NCBI GenBank assembly: GCA_040414495.1
Contig: JBEDUI010000290.1
Span: 1-32,846 of the forward strand
DNA: 32,846 nucleotides
Reading direction: 5' to 3'
Origin: DATAVB01 sp040414495
GTDB taxonomy: Bacteria; Actinomycetota; Actinomycetes; Mycobacteriales; QHCD01
Positions within the stretch are counted from its first letter, which is position 1, and every line of letters begins with the position of its first letter. Both the position numbers and the translations under genes were made by a program. This document shows positions 1-6,405 of this stretch, in pieces. The notes beneath the pieces are model-generated. The model saw only the letters and a program-made list of their open reading frames with translations. It was not told the DNA's origin and did no database searches.

Positions 1-1027
1 TACGCGAGGGCCGGACATCCAGCAGCACATCGAAGATCCGCACCAGGTGCGCCCGACCACCGCCCGGACGGACCCGGCGCAGGGGCTGACCCAGGTCGAT
101 CAGGCCGACCCGGTCGCCGTGCCGCAGGTAGTGCTCGGCCACCGACGCGGCGGCGCGGACCGCGGTGTCCAGGCTCGAGGACGACCCGTCGATCCCCTCG
201 CTGATGCCCAGGTCGTACTGCGTATCCAGGACCAGGACGGCCTCGGTGTCGCGGTCGGACAGGGTCGAGGTGACGTGCAGTTCGCCGGCCCGCAGCGAGA
301 CCGGCCAGTTGATGCGGTGCAGCCGGTCGCCGATCGTGAACGCCCGTACGCCGGCGATGTCAGTGCCCTCGCCCGGGCGACGGGACCGGTGCAGCCCGAC
401 CATGCCCTCGGCCCGGGGCACCACGTCGGTCGCCTCGAATCCGTCCCGCAACGGCAGCGTGGTCACCCGCAGCGCGTCGGCGACGAATGGCCCGCGCCGC
501 AGCAGCCCGTGGGCGCCGACCGCCCACACCTCGGCCGGTCCGACCGGCTGCCGGCCCCACCGAATGGCCCGCAGGTCCAGCACGAGATCGCGGGTTTCGC
601 CCGGCAGCAGGCTGGTGCTGCGCCGTGGCTCGCCGCCGAAACCGATCAGGTACGGCCCGGTCCGCAGCGCCACCGACACCACGTCGAGGTAGTCGGTCGC
701 GCCGACCGTGACAGTGGCCTGGGTACGTTGCGCCTCCAGCAGGCTGCTGGCGCCGGTCCGCAGCGTCACCGTCGGCGTTCCCTCGGGCCGGCGCAGCAGG
801 CCGAACGCGGTGCCGAGGAACAGCGGTGCGGCCAGTACGACCAGGTCGATCCGCCGGAACAACACGGCCAGCACCAGCAGTACCGCCACCACGCCGAGGG
901 CGCGGGACAACGCCGGCGTCGGACGCCAACCGCCGCGCGGCTGCGGCTCCGCGACTGGGCGGCTCGGCTGACCGACCGACTCGGCCGCCTGCGGGCCCGC
1001 GACCTGCCAGCCCTTGGTCAAGCTCAT
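1..1027 (-). CDS. DUF58 domain protein (partial, runs off left edge)
   Basis: The frame is open from an ATG at 1027 to the window edge (342 codons), so the C-terminus is missing. A short basic N-terminus is followed by two hydrophobic stretches at about residues 43-80, then a soluble part. Around residues 213-238 it has the DUF58 signature RRPGEGTDIAGVRAF followed by GDRLHRINW. A VLVLDTQYDLG stretch resembles the start of the von Willebrand A-like fold of this family. DUF58 proteins accompany MoxR AAA+ ATPases and are thought to be their partners in maturing or assembling envelope proteins or complexes; the substrate is unknown here. The start overlaps the MoxR stop as TGATG, indicating translational coupling. 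The call is firm at family level; the biological role is inferred. Confidence 0.9.
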   Translation of the reverse strand, partial: MSLTKGWQVAGPQAAESVGQPSRPVAEPQPRGGWRPTPALSRALGVVAVLLVLAVLFRRIDLVVLAAPLFLGTAFGLLRRPEGTPTVTLRTGASSLLEAQRTQATVTVGATDYLDVVSVALRTGPYLIGFGGEPRRSTSLLPGETRDLVLDLRAIRWGRQPVGPAEVWAVGAHGLLRRGPFVADALRVTTLPLRDGFEATDVVPRAEGMVGLHRSRRPGEGTDIAGVRAFTIGDRLHRINWPVSLRAGELHVTSTLSDRDTEAVLVLDTQYDLGISEGIDGSSSSLDTAVRAAASVAEHYLRHGDRVGLIDLGQPLRRVRPGGGRAHLVRIFDVLLDVRPSR

Positions 1028-1989
1028 CAGTTGGCGACAGGCGCGGTGGTCGGGGCCGGCACGTCGTCCAGCACGCCCCGCACCACGTCCTCCGGGGCGA
1101 CCCGGCGCATCCACATCTCCGGTCGCAGCGTGATGCGGTGCGCCAGCGCCGGTACCGCCACCGCCTTGACGTCCTCGGGTGTGACGAAGTCCCGGTGGTG
1201 CAGCACGGCGTAGGCCCGGGCCAGCAGCAGCAATGCCAATGCGCCGCGGGGCGAGGCACCGACCAAGACCTGGGACTGGGTCCGGGTCGCGGCGGCCAGC
1301 GCGACGCAGTACCGCCCGACCGACTCCTCAACCGTCACCGCCTCGACCGCACGCTGCATCCCCAACAGGCCGGCCGCGTCGGTAACCGGATCCAATGTGA
1401 TCGACTCCTGCCGCCGCTCCATCCGGCGGCGCAGTACCGACCATTCCTCTTCACCGTCGGGATATCCGAACGAGATACGCATCAGAAACCGATCCAATTG
1501 CGCCTCCGGCAACGGATACGTTCCCTCGTACTCAATCGGGTTCGCGGTGGCGATTACGTGAAATGGCACCGGCAACGTAAAGGTACGGCCCTCGACCGTG
1601 GCCTGGCTTTCCTGCATTGCTTCCAGCAGAGCGGCCTGGGTTTTCGGGGGCGTACGGTTGATTTCGTCGGCCAGCAACAGGCCGGCGAATATCGGTCCGG
1701 AACGGAATACGAAATCGGCCTGCTTCTGATCGTAAATAAAAGAGCCGGTGACGTCGGAGGGCAACAGGTCCGGGGTGAATTGCACGCGGCGGAATTCCAG
1801 GCCCAATGTCTGGGCGAACGAGCGGGCCGCCAGCGTTTTCCCCAGTCCCGGATAATCCTCCAGCAACACGTGGCCACCAGCCAGCACGCCGGCCAGGACC
1901 AGGGCCAGCGGTTCGGCCTTGCCGACCACGGCCCGACCAACCTGCGCCAACACCCGGTCGCAGGTCGCCCAGACTTCGGTCAGCTCCAT
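1027..1989 (-). CDS. MoxR-family AAA+ ATPase
   Basis: A 320-residue protein of normal MoxR length. Visible motifs are Walker A DYPGLGKT (about 45-52), Walker B LLLADEI (about 104-110), the MoxR stretch EINRTPPKTQAALLEAMQE, sensor 1 VIATANP, and a C-terminal lid with GASPRGA. MoxR ATPases act as cytoplasmic chaperone-like remodelers, usually with a DUF58 or VWA partner encoded next to them, as here. The reading frame extends upstream to 2082, but the ATG at 1989 is preferred because it forms a TGATG overlap with the upstream gene's stop and gives a standard N-terminus. It is part of a four-gene coupled operon (3253 down to the edge). The target protein is not identifiable. Confidence 0.95.
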   Translation of the reverse strand: MELTEVWATCDRVLAQVGRAVVGKAEPLALVLAGVLAGGHVLLEDYPGLGKTLAARSFAQTLGLEFRRVQFTPDLLPSDVTGSFIYDQKQADFVFRSGPIFAGLLLADEINRTPPKTQAALLEAMQESQATVEGRTFTLPVPFHVIATANPIEYEGTYPLPEAQLDRFLMRISFGYPDGEEEWSVLRRRMERRQESITLDPVTDAAGLLGMQRAVEAVTVEESVGRYCVALAAATRTQSQVLVGASPRGALALLLLARAYAVLHHRDFVTPEDVKAVAVPALAHRITLRPEMWMRRVAPEDVVRGVLDDVPAPTTAPVAN

Positions 1990-2510
1990 CAAATGCGTTC
2001 GATCGCCGAGACCAGCGCCGTTACCTCCCGATGGGTTGGCGGCGCTCCCTCGCTGATCGTTTCGCGGGTCATCAACTGCCACAGGTCCTCTCCTACGATG
2101 CCGCGGGCCTTGCCCGGATCGGTGTTGAAGTCGACGCCGTGCCGTTGGCGCAGCCGCTCGTCGGCCACCCGAATGAGCAGCGGCCGGACGCGCTGCTCGA
2201 AACGGGACCGTTCGACGCTACCCCAGGACAACCGGTACTCAAGGAAATAAAGATCGGCGTACGGCTGCTGGCCGGCACCGGACGTATCGGCGCGCTCCGG
2301 AATCGCCTCGCCCGGCGCGAGTACGGCACGGATCAGCACGACCAGAATTGCCACCGCCACCGCAACGCCAAAACAATAACCGGGCCGCGCCCGTAAACCA
2401 CCCATCGCCAAGATGACCCAGACGATCGCCGCCACCACCAGGGCGATCGCGATCGCCTTGGCCAGCAGGACTCTGGTCACCTTGTCCGAGAACGGACCGG
2501 CCGCGCTCAT
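1989..2510 (-). CDS. Two-TM protein of the MoxR/DUF58 operon
   Basis: I do not recognise a named family. The 173-residue protein has two strongly hydrophobic segments near residues 13-35 and 44-64. A charged soluble C-terminal domain follows, containing YFLEYRLSWGSVERSRFEQRVRPLL, shown here as two pieces: YFLEYRLSWG and VERSRFEQRVRPLL. Its start overlaps the upstream DUF4129 gene by ATGA and its stop overlaps the MoxR start by TGATG, so it is translated within the same operon. A membrane protein at this place between the DUF4129 and MoxR genes probably belongs to the same envelope-linked complex; that role is an inference from position only. Confidence 0.8.
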   Translation of the reverse strand: MSAAGPFSDKVTRVLLAKAIAIALVVAAIVWVILAMGGLRARPGYCFGVAVAVAILVVLIRAVLAPGEAIPERADTSGAGQQPYADLYFLEYRLSWGSVERSRFEQRVRPLLIRVADERLRQRHGVDFNTDPGKARGIVGEDLWQLMTRETISEGAPPTHREVTALVSAIERI

Positions 2511-3253
2511 TGCTGCACCGGTTCATCGGCGGTTTTCCGTTTGCGGCCCAGCTCGTCGCGGATCTGCTCCAGGGCGCTGCGGGCCTCATCGCGCGCGCTG
2601 TCATCCAGGCTGTGGGCGGAGAACCGGGCCTCGCGGTAGAGGTCGGCCAGCCGGGACAGCGTGCCCGCGCTGACCTGATACGTGGCCAGCACCCGCTCGG
2701 TCAGATCGGACGCGGTCTCGGCCGGGCGGCGGCTCACCCCGGCGTCGCCCGCGATGTCTTCCAACCGCAGCCAGCAGGCGATGATCGCCTCGCGGGTCTC
2801 GCCCCGTTCGATCGCCACCAGGGTCGCATCGACCGCCTCGGTCAACGCCCGCGCGACATCCTCCGGGGCCAACTCGACGTCGGCGATGTTCGGTTCCTTG
2901 CGGCCGCCCGATCGGTGCAGGTCGATCTGACGGATCAGCCGCACCACGTACAGCACCGCGACCGTCACGATCGCGATTCCGATCGCGATCCCGATCGTGA
3001 TCAGCAGAACGTGCAACCAGCCCGGTACCGAGCCCTGGGTCGTCGTCGCCGGGGCCGTGGTGGCGGTCGGATTCGCCTGCGGTGGCTGGCTCGCCGGGGT
3101 CCGGTTTGGCAGGTGGTACGGGAGACTGTGCTTGCTGATGTCGCGGGTACGCCCGGATCGGGTCGCGATGAGCACCAGGGCCAGACCGGCGATCGCAGCC
3201 AGTCCGCCCGCGACCATGCGGCTACGGTTCAGGCCGGTCTGTGGTGGGCTCAT
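2507..3253 (-). CDS. DUF4129 domain membrane protein
   Basis: The 248-residue protein has a TM segment at about 13-30, a Pro/Thr/Ala-rich extracytoplasmic linker (about 45-75), a second TM at about 80-103, and a cytoplasmic domain. That domain carries the DUF4129 pattern AIIACWLRLEDIAGDAG followed by RRPAETASDLTERVL. DUF4129 is found at the C-terminus of transglutaminase-like membrane proteins or alone in MoxR/DUF58 operons. The frame reaches 3307, but ATG 3253 is chosen because it begins 7 nt after the upstream glycosylase stop; the extra 18 residues would lie inside that gene. It is coupled downstream by an ATGA overlap. Function beyond membership of this envelope operon is unknown. Confidence 0.85.
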   Translation of the reverse strand: MSPPQTGLNRSRMVAGGLAAIAGLALVLIATRSGRTRDISKHSLPYHLPNRTPASQPPQANPTATTAPATTTQGSVPGWLHVLLITIGIAIGIAIVTVAVLYVVRLIRQIDLHRSGGRKEPNIADVELAPEDVARALTEAVDATLVAIERGETREAIIACWLRLEDIAGDAGVSRRPAETASDLTERVLATYQVSAGTLSRLADLYREARFSAHSLDDSARDEARSALEQIRDELGRKRKTADEPVQQ

Positions 3254-3260
3254 GGATTGT

Positions 3261-4049
3261 TCATCCAACCAGCCCGGCCAGCTCACGGGCACGGCCGAAA
3301 ACGGCATCCAGCATGGGTTCGGTCAACCGGCCGGTGAACGTGTTCTGCTGGCTGACGTGGTAGCAGCCCAGCACGGTCAGCCGATCGAAGGTCAACTCGA
3401 CGCCGTGGCCGAACACCGGGCGCGGGCTCGGCAACCGGATGCCGAGGGTTGGCAGGGCAGAGAGCAGCGCACCCCAGGCAAACCCGCCGAGTACGACCAC
3501 GACCCGCAGCGTAGGCCACATTAAGGTCCATTCGCGGTGAAACCACGGATGGCAGGTGTCCCGCTCCAGCGGGGTCGGCTTGTTCGCCGGTGGGGCGCAG
3601 CGGACCGCGGCCATGATCCGGGTGGCGCGCAGTTGCAGCCCGTCGTCGGCGCGGACTGAGGTCGGCTGGTTCGCCAGGCCGGCCCGGTACAAGGCCGCGT
3701 ACAGCCAGTCCCCGCTGCGATCGCCGGTGAACATCCGACCGGTGCGGTTGGCCCCGTGCGCGGCCGGCGCCAGACCCAGGATCGCGATCGGCGCGTCCGG
3801 CGGCCCGAAACCCGGCGCGGGCCGGCCCCAGTACACCTCCTGCGCGAAGGCCCGGCGCTTGGTCGTGGCGACGTCTTCGCGCCACTGCACCAACCGCGGA
3901 CAGGCCCGGCACACCGACACCCGGGCATCGAGGGTCGCCAGATCCCGCGCCGAGGTCGCCAACCGGGTCACGTCGGCGCGGTCGTTCGCTACGGGAGTAC
4001 GTCGGGTCGCCGGATCGCCCGGCCAGCCACTGCCTGCTGAGACTGCCAT
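3261..4049 (-). CDS. Family 5 (UdgB-type) uracil-DNA glycosylase
   Basis: This enzyme would remove uracil, and in this family often hypoxanthine or other deaminated bases, from DNA to start base-excision repair. The four expected 4Fe-4S cysteines are at about C47, C50 (VCRACP), C151 and C166. Motif A is GLAPAAHGANRTGRMFTGD (92-110); it has Ala where some UDG families have the catalytic Asp, typical of family 5. The distal motif HVSQQNTFTGRLTE is near the C-terminus. Length 262 fits the family. No Shine-Dalgarno sequence lies before ATG 4049, but a TAGTGT -10-like hexamer ends 7 nt upstream, suggesting a leaderless transcript. The MoxR-cluster genes follow 7 nt downstream and may be co-transcribed. 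Confidence 0.93.
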   Translation of the reverse strand: MAVSAGSGWPGDPATRRTPVANDRADVTRLATSARDLATLDARVSVCRACPRLVQWREDVATTKRRAFAQEVYWGRPAPGFGPPDAPIAILGLAPAAHGANRTGRMFTGDRSGDWLYAALYRAGLANQPTSVRADDGLQLRATRIMAAVRCAPPANKPTPLERDTCHPWFHREWTLMWPTLRVVVVLGGFAWGALLSALPTLGIRLPSPRPVFGHGVELTFDRLTVLGCYHVSQQNTFTGRLTEPMLDAVFGRARELAGLVG

Positions 4050-4056
4050 CGGGAAG

Positions 4057-4062
4057 ACACTA
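4057..4062 (-). promoter_or_regulatory. Putative -10 element of a leaderless udgB transcript
   Basis: On the minus strand TAGTGT (matches TANNNT) is followed by 7 nt and then the ATG at 4049. This spacing would put the transcription start at or next to the start codon. No convincing -35 box is seen. Confidence 0.4.
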
Positions 4063-4082
4063 TCGAGAGGAGGAGTCGACCA

Positions 4083-4223
4083 GTGCTGAACCGGGCAGAC
4101 CGGTACGAGGGCGCGCTCTTGAATCCTGGCCGCGCAGCAGGCCGAGGATTCGCCAGACGCACCCTAGGGCATGATCGGGTCGCCTGGCTTTGGTGTGTGC
4201 GCAGGTCGCGCGGGGCGGGGTAG
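4083..4223 (+). CDS. Possible small ORF, 46 aa, unrecognised
   Basis: A GTG at 4083 is preceded by GAGAGGAGGAG (4065-4075) with 7-nt spacing, an almost ideal Shine-Dalgarno. The frame runs 46 codons to TAG at 4221. The product is Arg/Gly-rich and starts MLNRADRYEGALLNPG; no domain or membrane segment is recognised. It lies between the divergent udgB start and the DUF4235 gene. The strong ribosome-binding site is the only evidence for translation; the sequence is short and could be chance. Confidence 0.25.
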   Translation: MLNRADRYEGALLNPGRAAGRGFARRTLGHDRVAWLWCVRRSRGAG

Positions 4224-4270
4224 GCCAAACTGAGGTTCGGCAGTTCGACGAGAGCGGGAGGTGGCCTCCA

Positions 4271-4573
4271 GTGGGTGCGATCGGCACGGTGGGGTTCAAG
4301 CTGATCGGGGTGGCGTTCGCGATCCCGAGCGGCATCGCGGCCAACAAGGCGCTGCAGAAGGTCTGGGAATCCTCGCGCGGACACAAGCCGCCCGCGGATG
4401 CCGAACGTAAGGAGCCCGATTCGGACTGGATCGAGCTGATCGTCTGGGCGGCGCTGTCGGCCGCGGTGACCGCAGCGGTCCAGTCCGCGGCGACCCGCGG
4501 GGCCGCGGTGGCGTACAAGGCGTTGACCGGTCAGCAGCCGCCGACCAAGAAGACAAAGGAAAAGGCCGCCTGA
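4271..4573 (+). CDS. DUF4235 domain membrane protein
   Basis: The 100-residue product starts at GTG 4271, preceded by GGGAGGTGG (4256-4264). The frame is open upstream to 4190 but without a ribosome site. It has a hydrophobic N-terminal segment (about 5-23), then a linker with W..SSRGHKPP, a second hydrophobic segment WIELIVWAALSAAVTAAVQS (about 54-73), and a Lys-rich tail KKTKEKAA. The KxxxG...A..AxxKxxxxxW opening and the RG.A..YKALTGQQPP end match the DUF4235 pattern common in actinobacteria. Function of the family is unknown. It is a single gene, followed 17 nt later by a tandem repeat. Confidence 0.8.
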   Translation: MGAIGTVGFKLIGVAFAIPSGIAANKALQKVWESSRGHKPPADAERKEPDSDWIELIVWAALSAAVTAAVQSAATRGAAVAYKALTGQQPPTKKTKEKAA

Positions 4574-4590
4574 GGTTGGTTGCGCTGCCG

Positions 4591-4702
4591 GCTTGAAGCG
4601 ACCGGCTCGAAGCGACGGGCTTGAGGTGACCGGCTCGAAGCGACCGGCTCGAAGCGACCGGCTTGAAGCGACCGGCTTGAAGCGACGGGCTTGAAGCGAC
4701 CG
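4591..4702. repeat. 14-bp tandem repeat, 8 units
   Basis: Eight head-to-tail 14-bp units fill 112 bp exactly. The consensus is GCTTGAAGCGACCG; variants have GCTCGAAG at the start or GACGG at the end, and unit 3 is the most divergent (GCTTGAGGTGACCG). The array starts 17 nt after the DUF4235 stop and ends 144 nt before the DUF1707 start. There are no spacers, so it is not a CRISPR. Because 14 is not a multiple of 3, it is unlikely to be a maintained protein repeat. It looks like a minisatellite that expands by slippage. Confidence 0.95.
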
Positions 4703-4846
4703 GAGCGCCGTCGCGGTGAAACCCACGCGCTTGGATAGGTGGGGCAGGCCCTACCCCGAGGTCGGTGGTTGGCGGGAATGACATGCGTCCGGCGCTGCGG
4801 AAAGCTGGGGACAGCGACCGTACGTTCCAGTTTTCCGGAGCCGTTC
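4703..4846. other. Intergenic leader of the DUF1707 gene
   Basis: This 144-bp stretch lies between the 14-bp repeat and the DUF1707 start. It contains the ribosome site CCGGAG but no clear promoter, hairpin or further gene that I can support. Confidence 0.5.
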
Positions 4847-5047
4847 ATGTCCTCATCGCCCAACCCGATCCGGCCGTCCGCGGTCGAACGCGACAACGTG
4901 ATCCAGTTGCTGGCGATCGCGTTGAGCGAAGGTCGGTTGACGGTCGCCGAGTTCGAGGAGCGGACCGAGGCTACGTACGCCGCCCGCAGCGAGGCCGATC
5001 TCGGTCGATTGCTCATAGACCTGCCGGCGCCGCAACGCCGCCGCTAA
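4847..5047 (+). CDS. DUF1707 (SHOCT-like) domain protein, minimal
   Basis: ATG 4847 is preceded by GGAG with a 6-nt gap. The frame is open further upstream, to 4739, without support. The 66-residue protein is almost entirely one DUF1707 domain: IRPSAVERDNVIQLLAIALS, then EGRLTVAEFEERTEATYAAR and LGRLLIDLPAPQ. In actinobacteria this domain is normally an N-terminal module in front of membrane segments, often with DUF2154 or LiaF-like parts. Here it stops just after the domain with PQRRR, so it is either a stand-alone version or a truncated relic of a longer membrane protein. The domain call is firm; function is unknown. Confidence 0.8.
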   Translation: MSSSPNPIRPSAVERDNVIQLLAIALSEGRLTVAEFEERTEATYAARSEADLGRLLIDLPAPQRRR

Positions 5048-5118
5048 TCGCCATTCCAATTCCCCATGGCTGATCGCCTCCCCTAAGAAGCCGCCGCTCC
5101 CCGCTCCCCCAGGCAATT

Positions 5119-5175
5119 TCATGATCATGATGGCGTACGTCAACAGAATCGATACGAAATCCATCATGATCATGA
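5119..5175. repeat. Inverted repeat with GATCATG core (copy 1)
   Basis: Arms TCATGATCATGATGG (5119-5133) and its exact complement (5161-5175) form a 15-bp stem with a 27-nt loop. The arms themselves are internally near-palindromic. The local sequence is much more AT-rich than the surroundings. Confidence 0.85.
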
Positions 5176-5220
5176 TCGTGGGGGCGCCGATGGAGCGCCA
5201 GCGGCAATTCACTCGCTCTT

Positions 5221-5300
5221 CGCTGTTGATCATGAAGTTAGCTGCACGACACGCCGGCGACACGCCGAGCGCCGCGTCGGCAACTTCATGATCAACAGCG
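5221..5300. repeat. Perfect 19-bp inverted repeat with GATCATG core (copy 2)
   Basis: The arm CGCTGTTGATCATGAAGTT (5221-5239) is the exact reverse complement of 5282-5300, with a 42-nt GC-rich loop. There is no T-run, so it is not a classical terminator, although it lies between two converging genes. It shares the TGATCATGA core with the other two inverted repeats of the window. Confidence 0.9.
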
Positions 5301-5341
5301 TGAAGGCGCGGGCAAAGGGGCCCGGCCGGCGCCTATGACAG

Positions 5342-5360
5342 TGCTCCAACCGTTGGAGCA
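5342..5360. promoter_or_regulatory. 19-bp perfect palindrome, possible operator or hairpin
   Basis: TGCTCCAAC and GTTGGAGCA flank a single central C (5351). A one-base centre suits a dimeric regulator site better than an RNA hairpin, but no gene starts nearby. The CTCC...GGAG arrangement resembles MerR-type operators only in general shape. Confidence 0.4.
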
Positions 5361-5400
5361 GAGTCACAGCCGCCGTGCGGGGATCGGCTTAGCCACCGCC

Positions 5401-5562
5401 AGCGCACCGAAACCGCGGCCGAGCCCAGGCGCAGCCAGCGCACCGAAACCGCGGCCGAGCGCACGCGCAGCCAGCGCGCCCAAAACGCGGCCGAGCCCAG
5501 GCGCAGCCAGCGCACCCAAAACGCGGCCGAGCCCAGGCGCAGCCAGCGCACCGAAACCGCAG
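5401..5562. repeat. 36-bp tandem repeat, 4.5 units
   Basis: Units begin at 5401, 5437, 5473 and 5509; a half unit (18 bp) runs from 5545 to 5562. Each begins AGCGCACCGAAACCGCGGCC or a close variant. Read on the plus strand they encode ASAPK(P/T)RPSPGA repeats, and several unit differences are silent in that frame. However, that frame has no supported start and continues antisense through the aldolase gene. The array ends 9 bp before the aldolase stop. Confidence 0.93.
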
Positions 5563-5571
5563 AGCGGTAAA

Positions 5572-6405
5572 TCAGCCGGCCAGGACCTCAAGCGCATGTT
5601 GCACCGCCGCCGCCATTGCCGTACGCGCGGGCTTGATGTATTTGCGCGGATCGACCGTACGATCGTCCTGCGCCAGGAATTCGCGTACCGCACCGGTAAA
5701 AGCGATATTCAACGCGGTGCCGATATTGATTTTCACCATTCCGGCCGCGACCGCCTTGCGCAGCTCGGAATCCGGCACCCCCGAGGATCCGTGCAGCACC
5801 AACGGCACGTCAAGAGCGTCACGCAACCGACCGATCAACTCGTGGTCCAACGTCGCTGTCTGCGACGTCATGGCGTGCGAGGAACCTACCGCGACGGCCA
5901 ATGCGTCGACACCGGTCGCGGCGACAAAAGCCGCCGCCTCGGCCGGATCGGTCCGTACCCCGGGCGCGTGCGCGCCGTCCTTTCCACCGACCTCGCCCAG
6001 CTCGGCCTCCAGCCAGAGACCTTCGCCGTGCGCCCACGAAGCCGCGGAATGGGTCGCCGCGACGTTATCGGCATAGTCCAGTTTGGACGCGTCGTACATT
6101 GCCGAGGAAAATCCGGCTGCGGCCGACTCGCGCAACAGCGCATCGTCCTCGACGTGATCCAGATGCAGCGACACATCGACCGACGCCGCCCGCGCTATTG
6201 CCGCCGCGGCCGCCGAAAGAGGCGCTAGCTGTCCATTGTGGAATTTCACCGCGTTCTGGCTGATCTGCAGAATGGCCGGCAGACCGGCCTGTTCGGCGCC
6301 GGCGACGATCGCCTCGGCGTGTTCGATCATGATGACGTTGAACGCCGCCACACCACGCCCGGCCGCCCGAGCCTGCGCGACAATTTCCCCGGTCGAAACC
6401 AGCAC
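5572..6405 (-). CDS. Class II ketose-bisphosphate aldolase (tagatose/fructose type)
   Basis: This zinc enzyme cleaves a ketose 1,6-bisphosphate to dihydroxyacetone phosphate and glyceraldehyde 3-phosphate. Motifs are HLDH (81-84, catalytic Asp83 and zinc ligand His84), ELGEVGGKDG (135-144), GSSHAM (His177) and VLHGSSGVPDSEL (His205), then KINIGT for phosphate binding. At 277 residues it matches the short GatY/KbaY/AgaY branch rather than the about 340-residue glycolytic Fba of actinobacteria. The GTG start at 6405 directly follows the NagA stop, with GGGAG 9 nt upstream. In an operon with SIS, ROK and NagA genes, tagatose 1,6-bisphosphate is a plausible substrate; sequence alone does not separate this from fructose 1,6-bisphosphate. 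Confidence 0.88.
   Translation of the reverse strand: MLVSTGEIVAQARAAGRGVAAFNVIMIEHAEAIVAGAEQAGLPAILQISQNAVKFHNGQLAPLSAAAAAIARAASVDVSLHLDHVEDDALLRESAAAGFSSAMYDASKLDYADNVAATHSAASWAHGEGLWLEAELGEVGGKDGAHAPGVRTDPAEAAAFVAATGVDALAVAVGSSHAMTSQTATLDHELIGRLRDALDVPLVLHGSSGVPDSELRKAVAAGMVKINIGTALNIAFTGAVREFLAQDDRTVDPRKYIKPARTAMAAAVQHALEVLAG

Larger units (their letters stand above)
5048..5571. other. Repeat-rich non-coding region between DUF1707 and aldolase genes
   Basis: No gene is supported in these 524 bp. They hold two inverted repeats with GATCATG cores, a short perfect palindrome and a 36-bp tandem repeat, listed separately. The DUF1707 gene reads in from the left and the aldolase gene reads in from the right, so both tail into this region and no gene needs a promoter here. 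Confidence 0.7.

Noticed and set aside
47..1213. Long plus-strand ORF antisense to DUF58 and MoxR
   Set aside because: The minus-strand genes have clear family motifs and coupled starts; the plus frame is a GC-rich shadow with Arg/Gln/Pro-biased composition.
4591..4702. CRISPR-like array
   Set aside because: Units are 14 bp, directly adjacent, with no spacers and no cas genes nearby.
5335..6228. 297-aa plus-strand ORF with Pro/Lys-rich repeats
   Set aside because: Beyond the repeat it is antisense to the well-supported aldolase gene and has no ribosome site; kept only as a low-interest finding.
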